A DNA stretch of 64,000 bases, from the NCBI GenBank assembly GCA_019054805.1, contig JAHQIY010000017.1:1116001-1180000 (forward strand). Reading direction: 5' to 3'. The notes beneath the pieces are model-generated. The model saw only the letters and a list, made by a program, of their open reading frames with translations, did no database searches and was not told the DNA's origin. This document shows, piece by piece, positions 12,060 through 22,525 of the stretch (positions are counted from its first letter, which is position 1; the number at the start of each line of letters is the position of its first letter). Origin of the DNA: Brachionus manjavacas. Lineage: Eukaryota > Rotifera > Eurotatoria > Ploima > Brachionidae. Made by a program: the position numbers and the translations under genes.

Positions 12060-12905
12060 TGTTGAAAACGTTGTCCTGTTAGTAAATAGAGACAACGCTT
12101 GGCTGTTATTCTTCGGCAAAATAGAAAATCATATTCCGAAATAGCAAATTAACTAAATAGGTCCAAATCATGCATAAAGACTACCACTGATTGATATAAT
12201 CAAACAAATTCATACGACGATCGTCCAAGATCCGCAAGATCTAAGATATCTAATTTCTACTGATCTCAAAAAAAAAGCTAGAAAAACTTTCTGCCTTAAT
12301 GTAAAATCATGGAAAAAGGCTAAAAGGAGACAGATAATGTTCAATGACGAAATCAACACTGAAGTAGAAAAAAGAAATTCGAATACAGATAAGAAGGATG
12401 CCGTCAGAGAAGTATAATCAAAGTTGCATTATTTAACGAACAATGCAAAGAAGTGGTTCTATTGGAATTTGGTGCTGTATTAGCTACTCTGGTCTAGAAT
12501 TTAGGGAGGCTTAATTCTCACAGATATATTGATATTTTGGGAAATAACTTACTTCCATCAATGGATACATTAGGAGAAGGTGAGGCCTTCATATTTCAGC
12601 AAGACAGTGTCCCTTGTCATCGTGCCAAAATAGTATAAGAATAGTTCCAAGAACAAAATATTGAAGTCTTATCTTGGCCTGCGAACAGACTAGAACTGAA
12701 TTGCAATGATAAAAATTGGATAAAAAGATTGCAAAACATGAGCCATTGAATGAGCATGAGCATGTACCAAGTATTCTAAATAATGTACCAAATTTTTTTT
12801 TGAGAACTTCGTAGACTCAATGCCAATAAGAATTAATGACTGCTTGAAAAATAAAGGCGGCTTAACACGCTATCAGAAGCCTTATTCAACTCGTTTCTAA
12901 ACTTT
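12060..12905 (+). mobile_element. Tc1/mariner-type transposase relic
   Basis: Broken plus-strand frames give Tc1 transposase segments in the right order. These are KSWKKAKRRQIMFNDEINTE (about 12310-12365, holding the first catalytic D), RYIDILGNNLLPSMDTLGEG (from about 12522) with FQQDSVPCHRAK (second D), then a degraded NPIENLW region, and FVDSMPIRINDCLKNKGGL (12808 onward). Several stops and frameshifts show it is dead. Terminal repeats were not found. Confidence 0.82.
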
Positions 12906-14809
12906 TTCTCAATATTTTTTAAAGATAATTTAATATATTTTTTAAAAAAATTTAATTTAAGACTTAATTGTGTGTCCTATGCTTGGATTTTTTTTCAAAG
13001 ATCAAAAATTGAAATAATTGAATTTTTTATTTTGAAAAAAAATCATTCTCTTAATAAAGATAATTAAAAATTCTTAATTTGTTTTACTTTCATCATTCAT
13101 TATTCTTATTTTTATTCTTTTTTATTATTTTTTACTTTAATTATTACTTAACCAATTCACTTTTTTTTTGAAATTACTAAAAACAATGTTTTTTTTTCAT
13201 GCGGCTGAAAGGAAGGACTAAGATCCATTCCAAACTGCCGGGGTTTAAACCCAAACTATATTTTTTAAATAAATAAAATTCATTATTGTTCTGTAACTAT
13301 TGAAATAAAATCAGTTTAAATTGTTTTAAATTTTTTTTTTTAAATCTGTTTATAGAAATAAAATATTTACCTTTAAGGTTAATTTTCTATTGCTATTTGT
13401 AAACAAAAAATTTTTTTGGTAATTTCGGTTTTATTATTTTATTACCTATTTTAAATGATAATTTTTTTTAGCTTAAAGTTGCACTAATAAATTCTAGGTA
13501 TTACAATTAAGTTGGCGCTTTTTTATTATTTAGATAATTCTTGATTTCGGACCATTATTGAAATATTTTGTTCAATTTATTTTACTTATTTTGTTGGATT
13601 TAGTTTATTGGTTTTGAAATCGGAAAAAAAGTAAAAATAAATTAATTATAATTTGAAAAAGATTCATTTTCTCAAATATTTTTTTAACCTAATTTAAAGC
13701 ATGTGATTTTAAAAACAAAGATCTAAATTAATTTTATAGTTGAAAGAACTAAAAAAAAGTTTGATCACATTCACAATTTTTTTTTTTCACAAATATAAAA
13801 TATTAAAATTAAAAAAAAAAAAAAAATTATTGAAAATTGGTTAAGAATTATAATTAATTGATTTTATCATCAAAATTCTTTGAATTAACAAAAGTTTAAT
13901 TTGATAATCGCCTTAAATCAAGAGTCTAAATAAGTTTTGAATAGTGATCCTAATAATTTAAATCAGTTGAAAAAAAAGCTTGAAAATAAACTTTTTTTAT
14001 TAAATTTTTGATTATTATTATCTTTAAAATTATTTAAAAAATTAAAGAATGCTATTTAATAATTAAATAAATTTTGATGTATTAAAAAAAATTTGATCGA
14101 TTATTTTCGATGAATTTAAATGAAATGGTTTCTTACTCATTAATGATTCATTTATGAATTTTCATCGATTAATCATCGTTTTTTGTGACAGGGGAGTAAA
14201 GAAATGCTTGATATTCAAAGTTATATATATTTTTTTTTTGATCATTTCTGACATAAAATTGTTCTTGTTTTTTTTGTTCTCATATATTTTTAAACGAAGT
14301 TTCCCAAAATTTTATAGAATGATTTTTGGCTGAATTTTAGAAATTTGAAATTTTAAAAACCAGTATTAAAATTAATTTATTTGAAGTTCGGATTTAAATT
14401 AGTGTGCTCAGACGTTTTTTAAACAGTTCTTTGTTATTATTTCTTAAACAATAAAATCTGATAAAATTCTTAAAAAAATGTAATTTAATTTAGGAAGCGA
14501 AGCAAAGCGATTGATTTAGCTTTATTTTTTTGATGAATATTTAAAAAAATAGAAAATACGAAGATCATCGAAAATTCATTAATTGGTAATATTATTTCAA
14601 AAGAATCAAATTTTGATTAAGACAAATAAAAACACTTTATATTTCGACATGATCAAAGAGGCAAATGGTCAGAACCTCGAGAGGCATGATCGGGTTCATT
14701 TATTGATAAAAAAGAAAAAAACATAATATATTAGCTATTAATAAATTAGTTAGCTTTTTAAAATTAATTTCAAAGTGACAAAATAATTTGTAAAATTTTT
14801 TTGTAAAAT
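12906..14809. other. AT-rich intergenic, nothing clear
   Basis: No gene seen. A short less AT-rich patch at about 13200-13260 (GGCTGAAAGGAAGGACTAAG, then GCCGGGGTTTAAACCC) followed by an AATAAATAAA run may be a retroelement end. Confidence 0.4.
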
Positions 14810-14860
14810 AAGAGTTGTTTAAAAGTCACAAGTCTCAAGTCAAATCAAATTCCGGACTTC
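14810..14860. repeat. Solitary relic of the hAT-like MITE end
   Basis: AGAGTTGTTTAAAAGTCACA followed by AGTCTCAAGTCAAATC closely resembles the left end of the MITE at 16747. No matching right end was found. Confidence 0.5.
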
Positions 14861-15187
14861 TATTTTTTTTGAAGGCTTTTATTTTTCAAAAAAGTCCAAA
14901 AACTTTTCAATTTTTTTTTCACGATAAATATGATGACTAGAAAATTATTTAAGTACTAAATTGTCTTAAACTTAATGACTCGAAGTTCCGAGATCCCGGA
15001 GTCAAATTTTTCTCCATTTTTACAAATTAATCAAATTTATTTTCCTGTTTTTTCATTTATGTAGAGTAATTATTCTAGGAAAATTATATTAAGCATTTTT
15101 TCCAGTCATTTTTATTGCTTAACATGATTGTGAGATTTTTTTGCATTCAAGCTTATTGATTATAAGTTAACATTTTTACGTCAAACT

Positions 15188-15289
15188 AGGCCGCCAAGAT
15201 AACTTAATGGAATGACCAAAGGATCATTCATCAGTGATGATCAACGTCACATAAATTTTTTCCGTTTAAGCTAGTTATTTTGGCGGTCT
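15188..15289. repeat. Short inverted-repeat hairpin element
   Basis: AGGCCGCCAAGATAACT at 15188-15204 is the reverse complement, with two mismatches, of AGTTATTTTGGCGGTCT at 15273-15289. It is about 100 bases end to end, with an interior containing ATCATTCATCAGTGATGAT. It could be a tiny MITE or a structured element. Confidence 0.6.
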
Positions 15290-15404
15290 AAAACAAAGTC
15301 AAAATTTAAGTCCAACACAATCAGTCTTTTTCAGTTATTGGGTTCCATTGCCGATTACAAAATTAAATCAATAATTTATTTTGTTTACTTTTAATAGGGG
15401 TTTT

Positions 15405-15691
15405 GAAGTTCATTTCAATTCAATCATTTCAAAAACATGAATAACTTTTTGACTAATGGAGATATGCTTAATTTTAGTCCGAAAATATATGTCTGCAAAA
15501 CTTTGCACAGTAATTGCACAATTGATTAGAATAGATTTTTAATGGCGTGCAAAATGCAGAAAATTGTAGAGGTTTTTGCAGACTTATTTTACTGGATTAA
15601 TCAAATTGCTAAAAATTAAGCGTTTTACTGAATAAAACTATTTCCTTAAGTTAAAAAGTTATTCAATTTTTTCTGAATTGAAATGAACTTC
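15405..15691. repeat. Foldback (long inverted repeat) element
   Basis: The left arm 15405-15500 starts GAAGTTCATTTCAATTCA and ends GTCTGCAAAA. The right arm 15574-15691 is its imperfect reverse complement, with shared inner blocks GAATAACTTTTT and CTTAATTTT. No target duplication could be read. Confidence 0.7.
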
Positions 15692-16246
15692 ACTACTTCC
15701 TTTATATTTTTTTTATTAGTTTTGTTTTTTTTCGCCTTCCTTTTTATATTTAATCCGAAAAAGCTAAAATAGCAAAAGTTGATAGTTTATTTTTTATACA
15801 AAAGCCCCTGTTTTATTTAGACTGATTAGCTCTCCACATTATAAAAAAAATAGTGTAATAGACAATTCTCTAGTCCGCTCTGAGAGGATACCGATCCAAA
15901 CTGACTGGATCCAGGGTAATATATTTATTGTCATTACTAGACGGCATTCTACCATTAAAAGTGAATTCTAACCAGTGATTTTAATTGAGTGGTTCTCTCT
16001 TTAAAATCTTCCAAACACTATTTTATCGATTCACAAATACTATTTTGACTTTTTTTCCTATCTTTTAGTTTGATATCTCTAAGTTTCTCATCTATTACTT
16101 CTTTGTCTAGTAACCGACGCGATCCTAATAATATCCTTTTTTTCTTTTAATAAATTTATTGGGTCTATTTATTTTTTCTTCATTGTTTTTGAGTAGAATA
16201 GATGAAAATTCGTTTTCAAGGAGTCTCTTTTTTTCATTTTTTTTTT

Positions 16247-16350
16247 TCAATGTGTCCAGAGCAGACATTAGTCTTTCATGCGAACATGCTGGACACACTC
16301 ATTTATTTAAAAATAAAAAATAAAGATTAAAAAAAATAAATAAATTTTAA
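16247..16350. repeat. Hairpin followed by A-rich tail, possible retroelement 3' end
   Basis: GTGTCCAG (about 16252) pairs with CTGGACAC (about 16291), and a run of AAATAAA-type sequence follows. This resembles the stem-loop plus short-repeat tail of some LINE/SINE 3' ends. No coding remnant was read upstream. Confidence 0.35.
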
Positions 16351-16738
16351 TATCAATCGAAATGTTTTAATTTATAGAATAAAATAAAGTAAGAAGAAAG
16401 AAAAGGAGAAAAAAAGGTGATTTGGTTTTATTCTAAGTTATTTTTTTTTTTTTTGTATTTTACATAATTAAGAAAATAATAGATGTAATCTATGTCAAAT
16501 TTAGGAAACATTTTAATAAACTCCATAAATTGTAGATTTACATTATTAATTTTTCTTTGTCTAAATAGAGATAAATTTAAATCTAGATCTTTCAGTGTAT
16601 AAGAGTTGATAAATTTAGAAAAAAGAAAGAAATTGTTAACTCACCAAAAGAATTAAACCCTAGACTTCCTGAAGTATAAAATTTATGCTGTTTCTTAAAT
16701 TAAATGGTTTTCTAAGAGATTCCTTCATAATAAGTTGA

Positions 16739-17599
16739 GTTTAAAGCAGAGTTGTTTTTAAGTCACAAGTCTTAAGTCAAGTCAAGTCAATGACTTAAAA
16801 AAATTTTTTTTTTTTTTTTAAGTCAAGTCAATGACTTAAAAAAATTTTTTTTTTTTTTTAAGTAAATTCAATGACTTAAAATTATTTTTTTTTTTTTAAG
16901 TCAAGTCAATGACTTAAAAAATTTTTTTTTTTTTTTTAAGTCAAGTCAATGACTTAAAAATTTTTAAGTTTAAAAAATCGTTAAAAAAAAAGCGGCAAGT
17001 CAAAGTTACGGTCAACATTGTGGCGGGCGGTCATTTAGCCGTTCAGCTTGGCGGCCAGAATTTGGGACTGCGGCGCTGAAAAAAAAGATGCCAAAATATC
17101 ATAAAAAATTAAAAAGTTAAGAAAATTAAATATGTTTATTAATTAAAAAAAAACCATAATTTTATTAAAAAAAAAAAAACCAACGGCCAACAATCATCCA
17201 CTACCAATAATACTCAATTTTAATGAAATAAATAATTAAAAGTATTTCTAATCTAACTCATGACTTGACTTAAAAAAAAAAAAAAAAATTTTAAGTCATG
17301 ACTTTGACTTAAAAAAAAAAAAATTTAAGTTAAGTCATGACTTTGACTTAAAAAAAAAAAAAAAAAATTTAAGTCATGACTTTGACTTAAAAAATAAAAA
17401 AATTTAAGTTAAGTCATGACTTTGACTTAAAAAAAAAAAAAAAAAATTTTAAGTCATGACTTTGACTTAAAAAAAAAAAAAATTTTAAGTCATGACTTTG
17501 ACTTAAAAAAAAAAAAAATTTAAGTCAAGTCATAACTTTGACTTAAATTTTTGTGACTTAGACTTAAAACTGTGACTTAAAAACAAGTCTGGTTTAAAG
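16739..17599. mobile_element. hAT-like MITE with 8-base target duplication
   Basis: The element is 16747-17591 (845 bases). Its left end CAGAGTTGTTTTTAAGTCAC matches the inverted right end CAGACTTGTTTTTAAGTCAC with one mismatch. It is flanked on both sides by GTTTAAAG (16739-16746 and 17592-17599). CAG-type ends with an 8-base duplication are the hallmark of hAT transposons. Inside each end is an array of roughly 40-base units built from AAGTCAAGTCAATGACTT or its inverted relative AAGTCATGACTTTGACTT, joined by long A/T runs. The centre (about 16980-17260) is unique and partly GC-rich. It has no transposase, so it is non-autonomous. Confidence 0.85.
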
Positions 17600-18600
17600 T
17601 GAAAAAGGCGATTCTGGGTTGTTTAAAATCTTGTAAGAAAAACAGCAAAGCTTAATGATCAGCCTATGTTGAAATCTGTAAAGACCTTGAATTTCAAGAT
17701 TATTTTTAATTGTATTGAAATCATTCGGATAATTAACTTAGGCTTTGAAGTGAATCAATTTGAAAAGAGAAATATAAAATGAATTGGATAGAGATTGAAA
17801 AGCTGGTTTGAACAATTAGATGGCAGTTGATAAACTGTAATCAAATTGGGGCAAGATGAACGTTTTAAAAAATTGTATTTTTAATGGTTTTGAAAGAAAG
17901 AATAATTGCTTAATTGAGTTTAGCTTTTTATTAATAGTAGCTTTTTGATTGCTAACGTGGCAAGTAAAGTTTAAATTTTATCTATTATAACACCTTAAAG
18001 CTTGAATTCAGGTACAACCTCGATTTCGAATGATTTAAAAGAAAATGATGCTGGTATTACTATGTTTTTTTGTTATGGATAATCATTTTGTTAATCCCAG
18101 TTGATATCGAGACGATTAAACGGGCACCATTTGTACACTATTTCTAAGAAATATTTGAAGTTGTCTATTAAATCCTTAAAATTTGAACTACAGAAATTGA
18201 TAGTGGTATCATCGGTAAATATTTTACAGTTTGATACTGCTTGTTTTCTCTCCAAAGAAATAATTTTTGATAAGATTAAGAGCGTTTTTACTAAACCCAA
18301 TTCTCTTTAATTTGCAAAATAAGAGATTTGGGTCTACCAAGTCGAAAGCCTTGCAAAAGTCAATAAACAAGAGAAGTGTAATATATCCTTTTGTTACGTG
18401 ATGCGTTAATTTCTGAAATAAGTTCATGGAAGGCTGTTTCTCAGGAGTGAGAATCCATACTGGCATAGAAATAGAATTTTATTTGTGTTCAAGTATTGAG
18501 ATAATTGTGATGCTATAATCTTTTCAAAAATTTTTGATATTAGAGGTAGAACGGTAATTTTTGATATTTTTGATTTGAGACTGTTAGGAGTTTAAGTTTA
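17600..18600 (-). mobile_element. Non-LTR retrotransposon fragment, family B
   Basis: Minus-strand reverse transcriptase pieces appear in order. They are NSLKSKISKITVLPLISKIF (about 18595-18540), FQKLTHHV and LLLFIDFCKAFDLVDPNLL (motif A, about 18400-18330), CKIFTDDTTINF (catalytic DD, about 18220), and FNRLDINWD (about 18120). Beyond that are worn traces of the following segment (for example PASFSFKSFEIEVVPEFKL). Frameshifts near 18224-18300 and stops further down make it inactive. It is 5' truncated at the border with the next LINE. Confidence 0.82.
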
Positions 18601-19530
18601 ATACTCTTGGTGCATAATATTGAAGGGGTTATCATATTTCAGCTCCAAAATAGACCGAACTGCTGAATTTTGAATAACTTGTATATTTTTGACGTAAATT
18701 TCTGAGAATGAATCTGAAAAAAGAAAAGAATAATCTAAGATTGATCCTATCGAAGATTTCTAAAGATTACCTAATGTTTTCGGCTTTAGACCCCATTTTT
18801 AATTTAAGGGACTTTTTATTAAGTTAAGCCTTGAATTACAGCATTCTTTTAATTCATCCACCATTGACAAAATGTAAATTTTGAGTCCAATGTGTTGCCA
18901 ATATGCTAAGAACTTAACTTTTTCCTCATTATTTAAATTGTAACCATTAATATTAAGGTCAAAATTGATTTTGATTTTAATTTTTTTCTCAAAGATCATA
19001 TAACATTACTTTTCAATAGAAACTTTTATTTTCCATTCTAAAAGCCTTCTTTCGATTTTTTTAGGTACTTATACATCATGTTTTCAAGATTTCCTAACTT
19101 TTTGAAAATAAAAAAAGTTACCAAATCATCTCCAGAAAGAAGTGAATATCGGCTGTTTGTTTGTTACTTTAACGATGCTAAAAAGAAGTGGACTAATTAC
19201 TGATTCTTGTGGAACTCCAGCTTTAATAGGATATTGATCAATTAGATGACCATTTACATTTACTCTTTAATGGAGTAACGATCTTATGCAATGAATAAGA
19301 TAAGGAAAAGGTAGATTTATTTTAATTAGCTTGCAAATTAGCCCATCGTGCCAAACTCTGTAAAAAGCTTTAGAAATGTCAAAATAAAGGCAACATACTT
19401 TTTTCTTTCTATTAAAAGACTCTACAACTTTTTGAATAAGAAAATAAAGATTATCTGCAGTACGTCTATGTTTTCTAAATCCTGATTGTTCATGAATAAG
19501 AAGACTATTGTTTTCAACAAAATTATTCAT
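18600..19530 (-). mobile_element. Non-LTR retrotransposon fragment, family A (RT to C-terminus)
   Basis: The minus strand reads IHEQSGFRKHRRTADNLYF and LYFDISKAFYRVWHDGL (motif A with D, 19530-19330). It continues AGVPQESVIS (about 19220), SGDDLVTF (about 19125; Y.DD-type site changed to SGDD), VPKKIERRLLEWKIKVSIEK (about 19070-19010), KVKFLAYWQHIGL and CNSRLNLIK (18930-18810). It ends with SSIGSILDYSFLFSD and VKNIQVIQNSAVRSILELKY (18760-18640), the usual LINE C-terminal pattern. Frame breaks are present. Confidence 0.85.
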
Positions 19531-19979
19531 TCTAGTGTATATAATAAATCGGGCAAATGTGCAGGTTTATCCATCTAATCGACATGATTATTGAATTTTC
19601 AATCGAATCATCTAATTTACAAGGTAAACGATCTGATTAATTGTATTGCCACTTTCGCAGACACAGCAAGCCAAACTAAATGTTTTTTCTAGAACTTAGC
19701 CTTTTTATTATATTTAACACTAGATGGCGTCTGCTGCTTGTTGTCGGAGTTTTCATTTATGGTCGACAGTATTTTTTTTCCTAATGCAAGATTTCGAAGG
19801 GTCTCTCTTTGTTTCAATTTTTTCTAATTTCAGCATGTCTTTTTTATTCTTGATATCTGGGATCTAGCACCAAAAAGTTTGTTTTAAAGCTGAGTGAATT
19901 ATAGTTAAACCAACAATGGAAAAGCTCGAGACTAGCAGATGTGGATCAATCAGATCAAAAGATTTTCTGAAGCTGTTGA
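19531..19979. other. Unassigned, less AT-rich stretch
   Basis: No family recognised. A short plus-strand frame starting ATGGAAAAGCTCGAGACTAG (about 19916) runs on into the 441-base repeat (…FSWSHILWSHKL…) for about 57 codons. It may be a worn transposon piece rather than a gene. Confidence 0.35.
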
Positions 19980-20419
19980 ATCGGAAAAGAGAGATAAGTT
20001 TCTTATATAAAAAAACTAATTTTTCCTGGTCTCATATTCTCTGGTCACATAAATTGAGACCGATACTTTTTTTAATAAAAAATTAAAATTTAATATCGAT
20101 TTTAGTTTTTATTTATGAAACCAAAAAAACCAAAATGTTTCAAAGATTAAATTTTTAATTGTAACTTAAATAATTGACTTAAATTGAGTTAATAAAGTAA
20201 TATTTATGCATTTTTCTATTTTACAAAATTAATTCAAATTTTATGATCTGATTTAAAATTTAAAATTTCTTGCAAATTTGTCTTTAATTTTTTTTTAATT
20301 TCACATGAGATCAAATAAGAAGCAAGAACTGAAAATTTTATATAAGTCTCAAAGTACCAATTTATTTATCTTGTTAAAATCTTTTCAAAGATTTTAGCAG
20401 CGGAAAGAATAGATATTGC
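19980..20419. repeat. 441-base duplicated segment, copy 2
   Basis: Second copy of 8618-9058. Here the LINE sequence at the right end continues uninterrupted into 20420-20640, so this locus looks like the older arrangement. Confidence 0.85.
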
Positions 20420-20640
20420 TCGACAGTTGTTTAAATCTGACTTTTCACCCTTTTTTATGTAAAACTGTATCTTTCGGCAACGGCTTTCTTTCCAATCTTC
20501 TGGAATTATTTTAAATTCCAGACTGCTGTTAAATAATGTGTTAAAGATCGGGCAAAAAATTTCGGCTATGGTATTAATTATTTTTTGTGAATTTCCGTGA
20601 GTCCGGAGTGCAAGATAGATCATTCATTTTATATTCAGGG
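20366..20640 (-). mobile_element. LINE reverse transcriptase N-terminal fragment
   Basis: The minus strand encodes IAEIFCPIFNTLFNSSLEF, KIIPEDWKESR, then KKGEKSDLNNCRAISILSAA and KIFEKILT. This is the conserved entry region of non-LTR reverse transcriptases (WK.A.V.PIYKKG…NYR.ISIL). It breaks off inside the 441-base repeat before the catalytic motifs. Confidence 0.8.
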
Positions 20641-20823
20641 CATTAAATGAAAGCCAGAAGATCAGGTCTTTTATTTTTTTTGATTTTGCTCACTCATTTT
20701 CAAAATTTAATTGAATTTTATTTAATAAAAAAATAATTTAGGGGGTGACCCCAGGGAACGTCCGAATGGTTCAAGACCTTCGTTTGAGCCCGCATTAAAA
20801 AGTAAAATCAGATAAAAAGTGAT
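20641..20823. other. GC-richer islet between LINE pieces
   Basis: About 20741-20800 (GGGGGTGACCCCAGGGAACG, then TTCAAGACCTTCGTTTGAGC) contrasts sharply with its surroundings. It could be a retroelement or SINE remnant; no tRNA cloverleaf could be drawn. Confidence 0.35.
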
Positions 20824-21035
20824 TCAATTAAAGCTAAGTTTATCGAATGGAGTTGAAAATCTTATCAAATTAGGGGGTTCTGACAACATGAATTGTTCGA
20901 TCTCTTTTGCGATCAGCACTTGCTTTGATTTGTGAGACAAAAACTTAACAAATAATTTGTTGGCTCTTTCTTCAATGATTTCTAGCTTAAGTATTTTGTG
21001 CATGGAACGAATCGGTGTTTTGAGAGGAAAATACC
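20824..21035 (-). mobile_element. LINE C-terminal fragment, minus strand
   Basis: Minus-strand residues KTPIRSMHKILKLEIIEERA, NKLFVKFLSHKSK and AKEIEQFML match the region after the reverse transcriptase thumb in LINEs (L..R….LF.KFL…). It meets an oppositely oriented LINE at about 21030. Confidence 0.65.
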
Positions 21036-22020
21036 TAATAATATATAAATGGAGAATAAAATTTAACCCTAATAAAACAAAAGTTGTTAACTTTGGCACT
21101 CAATTATTTAAGTCGGTATTTCACCTTAATGGATCCGAACTTGAAGAAGCAAATCAGTTAAAATACTTAGGATTCATTATAGATTCTAATCTTGACCTTA
21201 ACACACAGGCAATTATAAATTTTAAAAAGTTCAGAGCAGCTTTTTTGGAATTTCATATCTTCTGCCTAAAAATAGTCCTACCTCTTCACCTAAATTCAAA
21301 TCTTTTATATACAAAACATTTTGCTTATCTAAATTCACATATGGTCTTGAGGCTCTTACTCTTAATTCGACCACAAAGGATTCAATAAATAAATTACAAA
21401 ACAACTTAATTAGACAAATGTTTGGTTTAAAAGCCTACTGTCACATGTCACGAGTCTTAAAAGTACTAAAATTATTCAACTTTGATGAACTTTATCTATT
21501 TTCAAAACTAACTTTTATTGATACAATTAAATATAATTATCTATCATCACAATTTTTAAAATATATGCTAAGTGACCCCCCCTCTAATAAATCTTTTTCC
21601 TCCGACTTAGTACTTTTTTCCAAGTACTTTAAAATTGAAACCTCAAAAATTTCAGTAAATATAAACCAACTTAAAGAAAATCTTAAGATTAATCTGATTT
21701 CTAATGATGGTATATCTGATTCAATTTTGTTATGTCTTTGCAATTTAAAATTAAAACATTACAGAACTCTCCTAAATGAGCTAATTCAAAATAAAAGAAA
21801 TTCATGAATTTTGGTCCGAATTATCTTGCTTTCTAACTTTCATCCCTTTTTCTATTTTCGAACTAATGTTCCTTTTTTATTTTTGTAATTTTATTTTTAG
21901 ATAACAATTTTTCATTTTTTAAAAAAACACAAAAACACAAAAAAAAAATTTTATCTTTATTTTCTTTTACTTCTCCTTAAAGGAGGTTAATTCAATTCAA
22001 TAAATAATAAATAATAATAC
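21030..22020 (+). mobile_element. LINE 3' part, plus strand, with hairpin and TAA-type tail
   Basis: It reads YKWRIKFNPNKTKVVNFGT, FHLNGSELEEANQLKYLGF and IDSNLDLN. After one frameshift in a T-run near 21245 it continues FIYKTFCLSKFTYGLEALTL, LQNNLIRQMFGLKAY and on to a TGA at 21805-21807. A short 3' untranslated part follows, with the hairpin CTCCTTAAAGGAG (about 21975) and an AATAAATAATAATAAT-type tail ending near 22019, which marks a true 3' end. It is one of the best preserved retroelement pieces in the window. Confidence 0.85.
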
Positions 22021-22104
22021 GCAAGAATTTGTTTTGAGTTTTTTGGAGAGAAGAACTTATTTTTTTTTTTTCGGTCCCACTGTTTAGTATCACGAAATAT
22101 TAGA

Positions 22105-22404
22105 TTATTTGTACAGCACAAGATTGATTGATAGTGAGTTTGACCATTTGAAATTTTTGATACGACGGAATAAGTTAGTTTTAGACGTTAGTTTGTTTTC
22201 AAGATCTTGTAGATGTGGTTTAAACGATAATTTGGGGTCAAGCTTGATACCAAGAAAGGTTGGATTTGCGTCTAAGGGAATCTCTGATTTAAGTACTGTG
22301 AGCTTAAGTTTGTAGTTTTTGTGGTAGTTTTTGCGTTGACCAGCGGTTGTGAATGTCGTGTAGCACGTTTTGGAGACGTTAATGGCATGACTCTGAGAGA
22401 TCAT
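22105..22404 (-). mobile_element. LINE reverse transcriptase C-terminal fragment, third family
   Basis: A single minus-strand frame of 99 codons reads AGQRKNYHKNYKLKLTVLKS, then PTFLGIKLDPKLSFKPHLQD and FRRIKNFKW. This is the post-catalytic 'LG..LD..LSF..H' region of non-LTR reverse transcriptases. 22405-22525 may be a worn continuation. It differs in sequence from the other LINE fragments here. Confidence 0.75.
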
Positions 22405-22525
22405 GTACTTTTAGATTCAAAGAAAGCACCATTACAATGGTCTCCATGATATTTAGAGATTCAGAGCTCATCATCCAACTATGGACACTTTCCTTAATAT
22501 GACCCCATTTATCTTCTAATTTTCT

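Noticed and set aside
13225-13255. GCCGGGGTTTAAACCCAAAC as a tRNA T-arm
   Set aside because: No acceptor stem, anticodon arm or matching length could be drawn around it.
16767-16980. CRISPR-like array or simple satellite
   Set aside because: The repeats differ only by A/T-run length, have no unique spacers, and form the arm of a MITE with inverted ends and a target duplication in a eukaryotic genome.
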